Assembly: GCA_963727635.1 (NCBI GenBank)
Contig: CAVSHP010000005.1
Span: 1 to 64,000 of the forward strand
Length of the DNA stretch: 64,000 nt
Reading direction: 5' to 3'
From: SZUA-36 sp963727635
GTDB taxonomy: Bacteria > Pseudomonadota > Gammaproteobacteria > Xanthomonadales > SZUA-36
The notes below the pieces were generated by a model. That model saw nothing but the letters and a program-made list of their open reading frames with translations, made no database searches and was not told the DNA's origin. Positions 28,535 through 37,700 of the stretch are shown here, in pieces. Position 1 is the first letter of the stretch. Each line of letters starts with the position of its first letter. The position numbers and the translations under genes were made by a program.

Positions 28535-29023
28535 ATGGACTGGACAATTCTCTGGTGGGTTCTGGCCGCTCTGATCGTCATCGGCGGCCTGGTTGGAACG
28601 GTGGTGCCGGCCTTGCCCGGTGTACCGATGATCCTGGCCGGTCTGATCCTGGCCGCCTGGAGCACCGCTTTCGAACCGGTCGGCTGGGGCACCATCGGCA
28701 TACTGGCAGCACTTACCGTGCTTGCGGTGATCATTGACTTCATGTCGGCCGCCTTCGGTGCAAAACGGCAGGGCGCCAGCCCACGGGCGTTCTGGGGCGC
28801 CACGCTGGGGGCGATTGTCGGCATGTTCTTCGGCCTCGCCGGTATTCTGCTAGGACCTTTCATCGGTGCAGTGGTGGCCGAACTGGCCGCCGGCAAGGGC
28901 GCGCAGCAGGCGGGCCGTTCGGGGTACGGTGTGTGGATCGGGTTGGTACTGGGCACCGCGGCAAAACTTGCGATCGCCTTTCTGATGCTGGGGATATTCC
29001 TGACGAAATACATTTTTAGCTAG
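28535..29023 (+). CDS. DUF456 family membrane protein
   Basis: 162 residues, almost wholly hydrophobic with about five membrane helices. It begins ILWWVLAALIVIGGLVG, followed by the family signature VVPALPGVPMILAGLI, a basic loop FGAKRQGASPRAFWGA and glycine-rich helices (GMFFGLAGILLGPFIGAVV). This is DUF456, an inner-membrane family of unknown function. A weak AGGG/CAAGGGCAAT is present before the ATG. It is followed by a long palindromic region that lies between this gene and the convergent Cys-rich protein gene. Confidence 0.9.
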   Translation: MDWTILWWVLAALIVIGGLVGTVVPALPGVPMILAGLILAAWSTAFEPVGWGTIGILAALTVLAVIIDFMSAAFGAKRQGASPRAFWGATLGAIVGMFFGLAGILLGPFIGAVVAELAAGKGAQQAGRSGYGVWIGLVLGTAAKLAIAFLMLGIFLTKYIFS

Positions 29024-29088
29024 GAAAGGCTAAATTCGGCTTAATTATTGGTAACTACGCACATTGTTCTGGCCGAAAAAGGTGCAAG

Positions 29089-29305
29089 GACCCGACAGGC
29101 GGTTGCTGTCTGTGCTCTCATGCCAGCGGTCCCGGATCAGGATCCGGGACTGCCCTCGCAGCCGGCCGGATCTTAACGGGACCGGCCTCACAATACATCC
29201 TGTATTGAACGGCCTCGATCGGGCATCCCGCCCGATCGTCCCTGATCCGTCCGTCTACTCGGCGCTTCAAAGTTCGCCCAGCCAGCAACCACCTGCCGGG
29301 TCTGA
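29089..29305. repeat. Multi-hairpin palindromic element
   Basis: Outer arms 29091-29108 and 29283-29300 pair at 16 of 18 positions. Inside are perfect stems GTCCCGGATC/GATCCGGGAC (29129-29150), CAATAC/GTATTG (29191-29207, loop ATCCT) and CGATCGGGC/GCCCGATCG (29216-29238, loop ATCCC). It lies between convergent genes, as do the elements at 23653-23924. It shares no long sequence with those, only the plan: nested stems and ATCC/GGAT-type loops. Confidence 0.8.
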
Positions 29306-29393
29306 ACCGGCGTGCACGGCCGTTGGGTGAGAAAATTAGAATCCAGGCTCAAGTGCAACTGCTGCGTTTACCTTGCTTGGTTTTGAAGCAAAC

Positions 29394-29753
29394 CTAGCGA
29401 ACGCACTGCCGGGCTCCCGCCAGCGTGGATGCATTGAGCACACAATTTTTCTGGTCGAGCCTCTGCTGACGCAGTTCGACATTTTGCTTTGCCAGCGCAT
29501 CGTGTTCTTCCGCGACTTCTTTGCAGTCTTTCACCGTTGCATCGTATTTCGATTCGCAGACAAATCCTTCGCCTGCATCGCAGGGGAACTGGTCGAAGCA
29601 GACCGCGCTGTTGTCGACGCACCTGGCGCTGGCGGGGCATACCTTGTCGCCTTTGTCGAGACAGCTGATTTTTGACCCTTCCGGACAGGTAAAATCACAC
29701 TGCGCGTTGGTCCAGACCAGTACAAGTGTCAGCAAAAAAATAAATCTTTTCAT
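29394..29753 (-). CDS. Small cysteine-rich secreted protein
   Basis: 119 residues. A signal peptide (FIFLLTLVLVWTNA) precedes a mature part with eleven cysteines: CDFTCPEGSKISC, KVCPASARC, AVCFDQFPC and FVCESK, then a helical charged segment (KEVAEEHDALAKQNVELRQQ) and two last cysteines near the end. The spacing in the first half suggests a small disulfide-rich module followed by a coiled-coil helix. I do not recognise the family. The position after a terminator-like element and its own AT-rich upstream region suggest a single-gene transcript. Confidence 0.8.
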   Translation of the reverse strand: MKRFIFLLTLVLVWTNAQCDFTCPEGSKISCLDKGDKVCPASARCVDNSAVCFDQFPCDAGEGFVCESKYDATVKDCKEVAEEHDALAKQNVELRQQRLDQKNCVLNASTLAGARQCVR

Positions 29754-29972
29754 GATGAACTCCCGCTAAATGTCATGCCGTAAGCATACCTGCAACCGCT
29801 TCAGGTGTCTTGTGATCCGATCCGTTGCGGCCTTGTCGATCGCTGCAAGGATTTGAACAAGCATTAGCATCTGTTATCGAGCCTGAGTAGAATGACCGCC
29901 TTGTTAGTTAGGCTTCTGACCGACTAAAGTTAAAGCAGGCGGTCGCCCAGTTTCAGGAAAGGACACGATCAA

Positions 29973-31829
29973 ATGAGGTTACCGGTGATCACAGGGTTCG
30001 GGGGGATCAACCCCGCGGGACGTTTATCATTTCATCACGGTTACAAGCGCATGGTGATCGATGAAATGAGCCCGGCCGAACAGGACAGTACATTCCGCAG
30101 TCTCGCCGGACTGATGGGTGTGGAAAACCCCGGCGATGAAATGTCCCGTACCTACATGCGGCAAAACACGCTGATCCGCCGTATCGATGTTTTCGACCCC
30201 GCCCGGGTGTACATACAAAGTGCTGCCAGGCTCACGTCTGCCGTGGATGGCAAGCCACTGGTTTTTGTTCTGAACAAACGGCACCTGCCGGGTTCCATTC
30301 CGCCGGGCTGGCACCTGGATTCGATCGACGACACCACCGTACGTGTGTCGGTGACAGAAGTGGAGGCAATGCTTCCGGATTACCGTGTCTCGAGGGTGAG
30401 CAGTGCGGGAATGTTGCCCAAGGGCTTCAATCCGGGTGAACTCTACCAGTCACGCAATCACCCGCGCGGTCTGCAACTGGCGGTCTACGCTGCCTCGGAC
30501 GCCTTGCGCTCCACCGGTATTTCCATCGAGCATCTGAAGCAGGTAGTGCCGCCCGACCAGATTGCCGTGTATTCCTCCAGCGCCATGGGCCAATTGGACA
30601 ACGAGGGTTACGGCGGTATGTTCCAGAACCCGATGTGCGGCAAACGACCCTCGTCGAAGAACGTACCACTGGGTCTGTGCGAGATGCCCGGTGATTTTGT
30701 CAACGCCTATGTGTTTGGTTCGGTCGGCGGCACCGGTGGCATGGTCGGCGCCTGCGCCACCTACCTGTACAACATCCGCCACGGGGTCGAGGAGATCAAG
30801 AGCGGCCGCAAGCGCCTGGTTATCGTCGGCAATTCCGAGGCTCCGGTGGTTCCGGAGGTGATCGAAGGCTACCGCACCATGGGCGCGCTGGCCGAGGACG
30901 AGCAACTCATGGCGCTGGATAACAGCGATGTGCCGGATTACCGGCGCGCCTGCCGGCCGTTTTCGAGTAACAACGGTTTCACCGTGTCCGAGGCAGCCGT
31001 CTACACGGTGATCATGGATGACGAACTCGCGCTTGAACTGGGCGCACGTATTCTCGGCGCCGTGGGCGGTGTATACGTCAACGCCGACGGCTACAAGAAA
31101 TCCATCCCCGGCCCCGGTATCGGCAATTACCTGACCGTGGGTAAATCCATGGCCATGGCGCGCGCGATGCTCGGCGAAAAAGGCTTGCGCGAGCGTACGC
31201 AGATGTACGCACACGGCACCGGCACACCGCAGAACCGGGTGACCGAATCCCACGTTATCAACGAAATGGCGAAGGCGTTTGGCGTCGAGCGCTGGCCGAT
31301 ATGCGCGGTCAAGGCCTATGTTGGCCACTCGCTGGGGCCGGCGGGCGGTGACCAGTTGGCGGCGGTCATGGGTACCTGGGAACATGGCTGGATGCCCGGT
31401 ATCACCACCGTCGATCACATTGCCGACGATGTGCATGCCACCAACCTGCAATTCCCATTGAAACACCTGTATATCAATCCAGGCGAACAGGATGGCGCGT
31501 TCATCAACTCCAAGGGCTTTGGCGGCAACAATGCGACCGGCTTCTTTATCTCGCCGCGTTTTACCGAGAAAATGCTGACCCGGCGCTGGGGTGAAAAGCA
31601 CATGCAGGCCTGGCGCAAACGCAACGACAAGGTAGCCGCCGTTGCCGCCGATTATGATGCGCGGGCCGACGGGGGTGATTTCCCACCCCTTTACCAGTTG
31701 GGTGACGCGGTGGTCAGGACTGATGATCTTACGATCAGTTCAGCTGAGATACGTATTCCAGGTTTTGGCAAAGCCGTCGATCTCAATCTGGCCGACCCAT
31801 ATGCAGACATGACCGGGGAAAAGGATTAA
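29973..31829 (+). CDS. fabY: FabY-type beta-ketoacyl-ACP synthase
   Basis: 618 residues. The long N-terminal region (LPVITGFGGINPAGRLSFHHG) and overall length match FabY, the acetoacetyl-ACP synthase that starts fatty-acid synthesis in Pseudomonas aeruginosa, where it can replace FabH. Thiolase-fold motifs: GGTGGMVGACATYLYN (active-site Cys), YAHGTGTPQNRVTES (first His) and KAYVGHSLGPAGGDQ (second His), with FINSKGFGGNNATG near the end. The AGGAAAGGA sequence before the ATG is a good ribosome site. Cytosolic. It stands alone, without other fab genes, which fits its role as a dispersed initiator. All catalytic residues are present and the frame is intact. Confidence 0.93.
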   Translation: MRLPVITGFGGINPAGRLSFHHGYKRMVIDEMSPAEQDSTFRSLAGLMGVENPGDEMSRTYMRQNTLIRRIDVFDPARVYIQSAARLTSAVDGKPLVFVLNKRHLPGSIPPGWHLDSIDDTTVRVSVTEVEAMLPDYRVSRVSSAGMLPKGFNPGELYQSRNHPRGLQLAVYAASDALRSTGISIEHLKQVVPPDQIAVYSSSAMGQLDNEGYGGMFQNPMCGKRPSSKNVPLGLCEMPGDFVNAYVFGSVGGTGGMVGACATYLYNIRHGVEEIKSGRKRLVIVGNSEAPVVPEVIEGYRTMGALAEDEQLMALDNSDVPDYRRACRPFSSNNGFTVSEAAVYTVIMDDELALELGARILGAVGGVYVNADGYKKSIPGPGIGNYLTVGKSMAMARAMLGEKGLRERTQMYAHGTGTPQNRVTESHVINEMAKAFGVERWPICAVKAYVGHSLGPAGGDQLAAVMGTWEHGWMPGITTVDHIADDVHATNLQFPLKHLYINPGEQDGAFINSKGFGGNNATGFFISPRFTEKMLTRRWGEKHMQAWRKRNDKVAAVAADYDARADGGDFPPLYQLGDAVVRTDDLTISSAEIRIPGFGKAVDLNLADPYADMTGEKD

Positions 31830-31857
31830 CAGGTTTGGCCCGGGTTAAAGAAAAACA

Positions 31858-32625
31858 ATGATCAGATTCCTCAGAGGCTTGAGACATCGATTACTGATGG
31901 AAAGCAGTTTCGGCAAATACCTCCTCTATGCCATTGGCGAAATCGTACTCGTGGTCATTGGAATATTGATCGCGTTGCAGATCAACGATGCCAATGACAC
32001 GCGAAAAGAGAGGCTGAAAGAAGTCCATTACCTGGAAAACATCAAAACAGACCTGCAGTTCAATATCCAGGAGATGGACAGGTACCTGGCCATAAGAACA
32101 GGCTGTATCGAGGCTGCCCAGCGAATCATCACCCATTTCGAGGGAGAGCCCATCACCGACTACGATGCTTTCAATGCGGATGGGGTCAGCATCTACAGCT
32201 GGCAGAAGTTCTACCAGAGCAATAACACCTTCCAGGAACTGGTCAACTCGGGAAACCTGGCGTTGATAACGAACGAATCCATCAAGACCAGGCTGTTGGA
32301 CCTCGAATCGCTCTACAAAAAGATGAAAAGCGAGGAAGATCACTTCAGGTTCGATACCGAAAAACTGATCTATGAACCGCTCTACGCACTCATGGATCTT
32401 GATCAGCTCGTGAATAATTTTGAATACCGCGCGAGCGGTGGTGAGTCCGGCAAGGAGGTTGTTCTGAATGCCGCTTTCTTCGAAGATTATCTGAAAAGCC
32501 AGAAACTGAAGAACGGTTTTTCGATGACCATCCTGGAATTTGGCACCATCAACGAGCAGATGCGGATGATGAAACAGATGTCAGAGGAACTGATCACGTC
32601 GATAGACGCGGAAATAGTTAAATAA
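31858..32625 (+). CDS. DUF6090-like membrane-anchored protein
   Basis: 255 residues. The opening MIRFLRGLRHRLLMESSFGKY followed by the helix AIGEIVLVVIGILIALQIND is the signature of a family very common in Bacteroidetes (DUF6090-like). One membrane helix (about 24-44) is followed by a helical domain rich in Asn, Glu and Leu. The function of the family is unknown. It begins 28 bases after fabY and may be co-transcribed, but the sequence style suggests a separate origin, possibly acquired by transfer; this is an inference from family distribution. The frame is intact. Confidence 0.75.
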   Translation: MIRFLRGLRHRLLMESSFGKYLLYAIGEIVLVVIGILIALQINDANDTRKERLKEVHYLENIKTDLQFNIQEMDRYLAIRTGCIEAAQRIITHFEGEPITDYDAFNADGVSIYSWQKFYQSNNTFQELVNSGNLALITNESIKTRLLDLESLYKKMKSEEDHFRFDTEKLIYEPLYALMDLDQLVNNFEYRASGGESGKEVVLNAAFFEDYLKSQKLKNGFSMTILEFGTINEQMRMMKQMSEELITSIDAEIVK

Positions 32626-32728
32626 TGAAAGACTGGCATGATTGCCGGTAGCCAATCCGACAGAAATTGTCGAACCTACTGACTGCTTTGCAGCTGCGGA
32701 ACATCAATCCCAGGGGATGCATGACATT

Positions 32729-33439
32729 ATGAAATATCTATTTGCCGCGCTGATTTTTTTTTGTATATCTCATGGCTCTGGGGTGTCGGCGGCTCCGTTA
32801 TATGTCTATAACCATGGTTACGTCATGGGCGAATTGAACAAGGTAGACTTCATTGGGTTTAACCGCCGGCTTGTCGCCGGGGAAATTTCAATCGGCAACA
32901 ACAGTTTTGGCGATGGGAATGATGTTGGTGGCGGGTTGAACGGCGACTATGTTTTGAATAATCCGTGGAGTTTTTGCGGCGACCGGGGGTTCTACGAGAA
33001 ACTTGTCAATTACATTGGCGAATTCGTCGTGGTCGAATACAAGACACCCAAAAATTCGTCGTTGCTGCAATGCCAGTCTATAAATGAGATCGTTGCCATC
33101 TATCCGGTATCGCGCGCCAATCCATCGGGTCGTGTAGTTGAAAGTACAAAAATCTCTGTCCCCGGCAAGCCATATGGCATCAGTACGGGCCGGATTGTCA
33201 ATGCGCAGGAAAGTGGCAAACACGACAATAACTGGTCCGTTGTGATGCAAATAGGCAACGGCGGCAATGATTTCCGCTACCTTCAGATCCTCGATTCAGA
33301 CCTTTACGCATTCGCGCTCGAATGTCTCAGCACGGCAACCAGGGTGAAAATGTATCACGTAGAGCAAATTTACGGCTCATCCGTATCTGCTCGTATTGAG
33401 TCCTTTGTCTGGAAAATTGAGGCCATGCCGGGTTTATAG
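32729..33439 (+). CDS. Secreted protein of unknown function
   Basis: 236 residues from the ATG at 32729 (one codon set further upstream, at 32717, is also possible). The signal peptide (LFAALIFFCISHGSGVSA) is clear, mature start near APLYVYN. The mature domain has VDFIGFNRR, an aromatic and Cys segment (NPWSFCGDRGFYEKLVNYIG), FVVVEYKTPKNSSLLQC and a later LECLSTATRVKMYHVEQIYG. Three cysteines are seen. No family recognised. The ATGs are preceded by AGGGGA. It is likely a periplasmic or outer-membrane-associated protein. Confidence 0.65.
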   Translation: MKYLFAALIFFCISHGSGVSAAPLYVYNHGYVMGELNKVDFIGFNRRLVAGEISIGNNSFGDGNDVGGGLNGDYVLNNPWSFCGDRGFYEKLVNYIGEFVVVEYKTPKNSSLLQCQSINEIVAIYPVSRANPSGRVVESTKISVPGKPYGISTGRIVNAQESGKHDNNWSVVMQIGNGGNDFRYLQILDSDLYAFALECLSTATRVKMYHVEQIYGSSVSARIESFVWKIEAMPGL

Positions 33440-33648
33440 CCGACAGTTTTTAGTATCAGGACGGAACCCGGCTTTCGACTTATTCTTCGACTTATTCTAG
33501 AACGGAATTGACCTGAAGCAACTTCTCGGGGGAGTCCGTGTGAGAAAATACACGGATACGATTGCGGGAAGTGTTATGGCTCGATCACTTCGAGTTGACG
33601 CGATCCCCCTTGCAAGCAAAAAACTTATTCGCAGCAGGTCGCTGAAAC

Positions 33649-35208
33649 ATGGTCGAGAATCCTGAAGGTCTTAAGCGCAGCGTCACGGAAATCAAGTTCC
33701 TGATCCACGATCTACGCGTGGAGAGATTTATCAACGAAGTGATCCACTTCCACTCCACGGTCAACACCGATCTCGAGATCCATAATGTCGGGCAGGCACA
33801 GGCATCGCATGATGAGGACCTCCGCAAGCTCAAGAGAAAAGCCGTCGCCCAGCGCAAGGCCCTGGACCGCTACAACAGCGTGGTCAAGAACTTCTCACCG
33901 GACGAGACAATCCTCGCCGCGGGTCGCGAATACGTTCAGTGCGTCTACAACACCTGTGAGTTCATCATGGACCCGCGCTGGGAGCGCACGGACAAGTTTC
34001 TGTCGCTTCTGCCCGAGACATCACGCAGCGTCCGCTCATACCGGCACTGTTTGAACTGCATCCGCTGGATAAGTGGTGTGTACTACCGCATTCACTATTT
34101 CATGGAGGAGAAGGACAAAAACCTCTACGAAAAATTTGACGTCGCCGAGGAGTTGCGCGATTTCATGCGAAACGTGGTCTACAGCTACGTCATAGAAAAA
34201 ACCAATGCGCGTGTGGAGATACGTCTGAACCAGCTCGAATCGGCCGTACTCGGAGGCAACCTTCACCGTTTTCGCCGCATGATTTTCAACCTGGTGATGA
34301 ACGCGGTTGATGCGATGAGTCATAAGAAGGTCGGCGTGCTGACCATCAGTGTTTTGGTCGATGGCGATGGTGTCATCCTGCGCGTGCGCGATATCGGATC
34401 CGGTATACCTGCCGAGAAAATCGAGCAACTCATGACCGATAAAAAAAGCCTCGATGGCGAATTGCACTCCCTCGGATTTGTTTTCGTTCGCCAGACGGTT
34501 GCGGAATTCAACGGATCACTATCCATTGATAGCGTGGTCGACAAGGGTACTACGATATCGATCTATTTGCCGCGACTGGTCGGCGAAGTGGCCGAACCGC
34601 AGAAGCAGGTGGAGCGCGGGAAGACCGACCTTGCCGACAAGGTCGACAAGCTGCGGTTGGAAGAAAGAGCCGCATACCTGAAGAAGACCGCTAAAAGCGG
34701 TGACGAACATGATACCTGCGGAGAGACGATTTATGGCGATTACCTGGTTTCGGATGCGGAGTTTCCCGGGGCCATCTTCGCCATCGCAGTGACGGAAGAC
34801 AACGAGATCGATCTGTTTACGCACCGACCGTACGAGCGCCACTGGAATATCACGCACGAGGATTTATCACCGATGCTTTTCGAGGCCACCGTGCGCGGCC
34901 GAATAGAAGAGGAAGAAGACAAGACGCCAGCCTTGATCTTCAAGTCACCTCAGAGTGTACAGGAGTACTTTGAGTTTAGGGGTGTGCCCGAGGAGGATAG
35001 AAAACCGGAGACGTACACCGCAATGGTTCACGATGAGCTGATCCGCATCAGCCGGACCATTATTGACACGGGTATGCCCGCGGACATTGGCGTCCGCGTG
35101 ACGGACCTGAAGCAATTTTTTCCTTATAACCAGGAGTTGGCAGAACAGGAGCTTTTCCCACTGGAGACATTGGCAAGGCTCAACCAGCATTCAGAAGAGA
35201 ACCCGTAG
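33649..35208 (+). CDS. Soluble histidine-kinase-like ATPase beside citrate synthase
   Basis: 519 residues, no membrane helix. A possible phospho-acceptor IHDLR occurs at residues 19-23 (His followed by Asp-Leu-Arg, as in many H-boxes) but the pairing helix is far away. The HATPase_c domain is clear: N box RRMIFNLVMNAVDAMSHK (about 205-222), G1 box VRDIGSGIPAEKI (about 248-260), a G2-like LHSLGFVFVRQTVAEFNG and the closing DKGTTISIYLP. The last 170 residues (from about 345) are an acidic domain I do not recognise (GETIYGDYLVSDAEFPGAIF, HEDLSPMLFEATVRG). No receiver domain or response-regulator gene is adjacent. It ends 84 bases before citrate synthase and runs in the same direction, suggesting regulation of that step or of its gene. 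No good ribosome site at the ATG. Confidence 0.8.
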   Translation: MVENPEGLKRSVTEIKFLIHDLRVERFINEVIHFHSTVNTDLEIHNVGQAQASHDEDLRKLKRKAVAQRKALDRYNSVVKNFSPDETILAAGREYVQCVYNTCEFIMDPRWERTDKFLSLLPETSRSVRSYRHCLNCIRWISGVYYRIHYFMEEKDKNLYEKFDVAEELRDFMRNVVYSYVIEKTNARVEIRLNQLESAVLGGNLHRFRRMIFNLVMNAVDAMSHKKVGVLTISVLVDGDGVILRVRDIGSGIPAEKIEQLMTDKKSLDGELHSLGFVFVRQTVAEFNGSLSIDSVVDKGTTISIYLPRLVGEVAEPQKQVERGKTDLADKVDKLRLEERAAYLKKTAKSGDEHDTCGETIYGDYLVSDAEFPGAIFAIAVTEDNEIDLFTHRPYERHWNITHEDLSPMLFEATVRGRIEEEEDKTPALIFKSPQSVQEYFEFRGVPEEDRKPETYTAMVHDELIRISRTIIDTGMPADIGVRVTDLKQFFPYNQELAEQELFPLETLARLNQHSEENP

Positions 35209-35292
35209 TTAAGCGGCGATGTCACATGTGAAGGTGGGGCAAGTGCAGCAGTGGTGCGGGCAGCAAGTAAAACCGATGGAAAGGAGATAAAA

Positions 35293-36598
35293 ATGTCTAC
35301 ATTGAAAACAGTCTTACAACGCAAGATCGAGGAGCATCGCCCACGCACGATGAAGCTTCTCAAGGACCACTCAGACGTGAAAGTCGGCGAAGTCACGATC
35401 GGCCAGGCTATCGGTGGCGCGCGCGGCGTCAGGTGCCTGGTGACCGATATATCCTACCTGGACCCGATGGAGGGCATCCGCTTTCGCGGCATGACTATTC
35501 CGGAGGTGTTCGCGGCCCTGCCGAAAGCACCCGGCTGCGAGTACGCATCCGTGGAGAGCTTCTGGTATTTCATGCTGACCGGTGACGTACCGACGATGGA
35601 GCAGGCCGAAGAAGTCATAGAGGATTTCAAGCGCCGTGCGAAAGTGCCGCAGTACGTCTTCGACGTTCTGAGGGCGATGCCGAAGGATTCACATCCGATG
35701 GCGATGTTCTCGGCGGCGATCACTTCAATGCAGCGCGAGTCCATTTTTGCGGAGGAGTACCGTGAAGGTCTCGGCAAGATGGACCTGTGGGGGCCGACCT
35801 ATGAAGACGCCTGTAACCTGCTGGCGAAGCTACCGACCATCGGCGCGTTCATTTATCGCCTCCTGTTCAAGGACGGGGATATCATCGACCCGGATCCCGA
35901 ATCTGGATTTCGGTGGCAATTTCGCGCACATGATGGGCATCGACAAACCCTACGACGATGTCGCGCGGATGTACTTCATTCTGCATTCGGACCACGAATC
36001 TGGCAACGTGTCGGCGCACACCGTTCACCTGGTGGCGTCAGCATTGTCCGATGTTTACTACGCACTGTCGGCCGGAATCAACGGCCTCGCCGGCCCGCTG
36101 CACGGACTGGCAAACGAGAACGTTTTGCGCTGGACGCAGGATTTCATGGAGAAACTCGGCGGCAAAGAGCCGACCCACGAGGTCATCCACGAGGCGCTTT
36201 GGGATACACTGAAAAGTGGCCAGGTGGTCCCGGGTTACGGGCATGCCGTGCTGCGCAAAACAGATCCGCGCTACATGTCGCAGCGCGAGTTCTGCCTGAA
36301 GGTTCTGCCGGATTACCCCCTCTTCAAAGTGATCAGCGCGATCTACGAAGTGGCACCGGATGTGCTCATGGAGCACGGTAAAGCCAAGAACCCATGGCCA
36401 AACGTTGACGCGCAATCAGGCGTGATTCAGTGGTATTACGGCGTGACCGAGTACTCGTTCTACACGGTATTGTTCGGTATTGGGCGCGCTATCGGTACGC
36501 TGGCCAACGTCACCTGGGATCGTGCGCTGGGCTACCCGCTCGAGCGACCAAAATCATTGACGACGGCAATGCTTGAGGAGATTGCCGCGAAGAAGTAA
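35293..36598 (+). CDS. gltA: Citrate synthase, eukaryotic-like type (one frame break)
   Basis: Condenses oxaloacetate and acetyl-CoA in the TCA cycle. AAGGAG six bases before the ATG at 35293 fixes the start. N-terminal part: GVRCLVTDISYLDPMEGIRFRGMTI. The frame breaks near 35900, where DPDPN continues as LDFGGNFAHMMGIDKP. Active-site motifs after the break: LHSDHESGNVSAHT (first His), VVPGYGHAVLRKTDPR (second His and substrate Arg) and NVDAQSGVIQWYYG (catalytic Asp). Length (about 434) and the regions YRGKTI-like and LTGDVPT match the eukaryotic-type family also found in Geobacter and some Bacteroidetes, rather than the NADH-sensitive E. coli hexamer. The break must be an error if this is the only copy. 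Confidence 0.9.
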
Positions 36599-36608
36599 AG
36601 GGAAATCA

Positions 36609-36633
36609 GGGGCGGGACAACGTGTCTCGCCCC
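36609..36633 (+). terminator. Stem-loop after citrate synthase
   Basis: GGGGCGGGACA and TGTCTCGCCCC pair with one G-T across a three-base loop, 10 bases after the citrate synthase stop. No T-run follows, so it may be a rho-dependent end or an RNA-stabilising hairpin. The rest of the gap to 36827 has nothing recognisable. Confidence 0.6.
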
Positions 36634-36827
36634 TCTGTCCACTGGCTGAATCCAAACTCCTGGCATCACCTATAGCCGAAAACGACGGGCTGCCGACAAG
36701 GCTGATGAAGACAGGGACAAAACCGCAACATGCAGCGGCAATTCGCTGTAAAAATCGACGTTAGGGTAGGGTTTGCGCTGGATAAATTTCAAAGGTTCCA
36801 GCGCATAAAGTGAACCTGTCTGACGGC

Positions 36828-37700
36828 TCACACCGGTTTTTCGAGTAATTTCCGCATCTCTTCAATTTCTTCTAGGTGTTTGACGGAAACTTCCGGGTAT
36901 TGCATATCGAGGGTTTTCAGGGATTCGACGATGATATTGGCAACCTGCAGACGCGCGTAGGGTTTATCGTCTGCGGGTATCGCGAACCAGGGGGCCCACG
37001 GTCGGGACGTCGCGTTCAGCGCCTGTTCGTAGGCATTCATGTAGTCATCCCAACGGTGGCTCTCGGTGACGTCACCGGCCGAAAATTTCCAGTTCTTTTC
37101 CGGTTCATCGAGACGTGAAAGGAAGCGTTTGCGTTGTTCTTCGCGTGAAACGTTGAGCCAGAATTTGAGCACCACGGTGCCGTTGCGCGCCAGGTGTTTT
37201 TCGTGGTCGCGGATGGATTCATAGCGCTGCTGCCATAGTTCGTCCAGTTCGACGCGATAGGGCAGTTTCTGACCGCCAAGGTATTCGGGGTGGACGCGCA
37301 CGACCAGCACTTCCTCGTAGTAACTGCGGTTGAAAATTCCGATCCTGCCGCGTTGCGGAAGGCTTTTGGCGGTGCGCCAGAGGAAGTCATGATCCAGTTC
37401 TTCCGCATTGGGTTGTTTAAAGGAAAAAACCTGGCAACCGCTTGGGTCGACACCGCTCATGACGGCACGGATGGTGCTGTCTTTGCCCGCTGCATCCATG
37501 GCCTGGAAAACCAGCAACACCGAGTGTTTATCGGATGCGTACAGGAGGCGCTGCAGGTCATCGATTTCGTTCACCCGTTTCCCTAGCCGTTTTTTATACT
37601 TCTTGTCATCCTCCATGGTCTCGACCAGCGTGCTGGCTTCCGACAGCTGGAAACTACCATCAAAGGGTACGAGACAGGGGTTTTTTACTGCATTAAACAT
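36828..37700 (-). CDS. ppk2: Polyphosphate kinase 2
   Basis: 290 residues, single PPK2 domain. Walker A VFQAMDAAGKDSTIRAVMSGVDP (about 63-85), lid-region motif GRIGIFNRSYYEEVLVVRVHPE (about 117-138) with the conserved Arg, and Walker B-like VVLKFWLNVSREEQRKRFLSRL (about 172-193). It makes nucleoside di- or triphosphates from polyphosphate and AMP, ADP or GDP; single-domain proteins of this length are usually class I or III. Cytosolic. Its start codon lies within the end of the upstream phosphodiesterase gene (16-base overlap), so translation is likely coupled. The frame is intact. Confidence 0.92.
   Translation of the reverse strand: MFNAVKNPCLVPFDGSFQLSEASTLVETMEDDKKYKKRLGKRVNEIDDLQRLLYASDKHSVLLVFQAMDAAGKDSTIRAVMSGVDPSGCQVFSFKQPNAEELDHDFLWRTAKSLPQRGRIGIFNRSYYEEVLVVRVHPEYLGGQKLPYRVELDELWQQRYESIRDHEKHLARNGTVVLKFWLNVSREEQRKRFLSRLDEPEKNWKFSAGDVTESHRWDDYMNAYEQALNATSRPWAPWFAIPADDKPYARLQVANIIVESLKTLDMQYPEVSVKHLEEIEEMRKLLEKPV

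Noticed and set aside
29064..29330. Frame across the 29-kb multi-hairpin element
   Set aside because: Runs through palindromes; composition reflects hairpins, not coding.
30450..31601. Long antisense frame over fabY
   Set aside because: GC-driven shadow of a clear thiolase-fold gene.
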